Source of the DNA: JACDAN01 sp036554945
Lineage (GTDB): Bacteria; Actinomycetota; Thermoleophilia; Gaiellales; Gaiellaceae
Assembly: GCA_036554945.1 (NCBI GenBank)
Contig: DATBMH010000009.1
Location: forward strand, 1-11,845
Direction of reading: 5' to 3'
Length of the DNA stretch: 11,845 nt
Shown here: positions 11,752-11,845 of the stretch, piece after piece
Layout: each line of letters opens with the position of its first letter
Numbering within the stretch: the stretch's first letter is position 1
Made by a program: the position numbers and the translations under genes
Notes under the pieces: model-generated
Seen by the model: only the letters and a program-made list of their open reading frames with translations
Database searches by the model: none
What the model was told of the DNA's origin: nothing

Positions 11752-11845
11752 TATAGTTTCCGCGCTGCAAGCCTCGCGCGCTCTTGGCTTGCGGCATGTC
11801 GTCTCCCGACGGCGCCGGCCGCCCTTCTTGGGCGGCCGGTCGTTT
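11752..11845 (+). other. Putative small RNA, or leader and start of a gene running off the window
   Basis: TATAGT (11752-11757) looks like a -10 box, without a clear -35. Downstream come three potential hairpins: GCAAGCC (11767-11773) with GGCTTGC (11786-11792), then GTCG/CGAC around 11799-11811, then the terminator-like stem at 11815-11839. An ATG at 11796 opens a frame of 16 complete codons (MSSPDGAGRPSWAAGR) that reaches the window end, but it has no Shine-Dalgarno. I cannot decide between a short structured RNA and a protein start. Confidence 0.3.
11815..11845 (+). terminator. Strong terminator-like hairpin at the right edge
   Basis: CCGGCCGCCC (11815-11824) pairs perfectly with GGGCGGCCGG (11830-11839) around a TTCTT loop, followed by TCGTTT to the window end. 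The T-rich tail on the plus strand, cut off by the window, suggests termination of a plus-strand transcript. The minus-strand flank is GC-rich and not terminator-like. Confidence 0.5.

Noticed and set aside
11534..11797. Minus-strand open frame of 87 codons at the right end
   Set aside because: It covers repeat copy C and runs into the 5' end of the SRP RNA. The repeat-derived stretch KVVRLC also turns up from other copies, which indicates a spurious frame.

Overview
The window is uniformly high in G+C and reads like an actinobacterium-type chromosome. Genes overlap tightly, GTG and TTG starts occur, and at least one mRNA looks leaderless. The lasso precursor and the accessory gene set suggest a deep-branching actinobacterial class such as Thermoleophilia. 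That placement is inferred from recalled family patterns, and nothing here proves it.

Layout. (1) Bases 1-711 are the 3' end of a large, probably secreted protein. (2) Bases 712-965 hold a three-hairpin repeat element and the leader of the next operon. (3) Bases 966-8200 are one + strand operon of eight genes in which all seven junctions overlap by 1 or 4 nt. The order is polyprenyl-phosphate sugar transferase, Gfo/Idh/MocA dehydrogenase, ABC ATPase, ABC-2 permease, nucleotidyltransferase-fold protein, PqqD-like leader-binding protein (lasso B1), transglutaminase-fold leader peptidase (lasso B2), and an asparagine-synthetase-like cyclase (lasso C) without the usual N-terminal glutaminase domain. 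(4) An HPr-kinase-like gene (8156-8992, minus strand) faces the operon tail to tail and is divergent from a 53-residue lasso precursor gene (9058-9219, plus strand). (5) The minus strand then carries the housekeeping block ebfC, dnaX and a large Alu-containing SRP RNA, the order familiar from Gram-positive bacteria. The SRP RNA lies between two oppositely oriented copies of the same repeat found at 723-860. (6) The right end has a putative promoter and a strong terminator-like hairpin, possibly a small RNA or the start of a gene running off the window.

How the genes fit together (inference). The precursor has a YxxPxLxxxG leader and a 23-residue core that starts with Gly. The only acidic residue of the core is Asp at position 9, and Cys sits at core positions 2 and 23. 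This predicts a 9-residue G1-D9 macrolactam with one ring-to-tail disulfide. B1 would present the leader, B2 would cut it, and the short cyclase would close the ring. The ABC-2 pair would export the product. The kinase-like and nucleotidyltransferase-fold proteins are candidate tailoring enzymes. The sugar transferase and dehydrogenase translationally coupled at the head of the operon raise the possibility of a lipid-linked sugar or glycan step tied to a lasso peptide. The two most unusual things in the window are this combination and the three-copy structured repeat, whose first hairpin shows a compensatory base-pair change.
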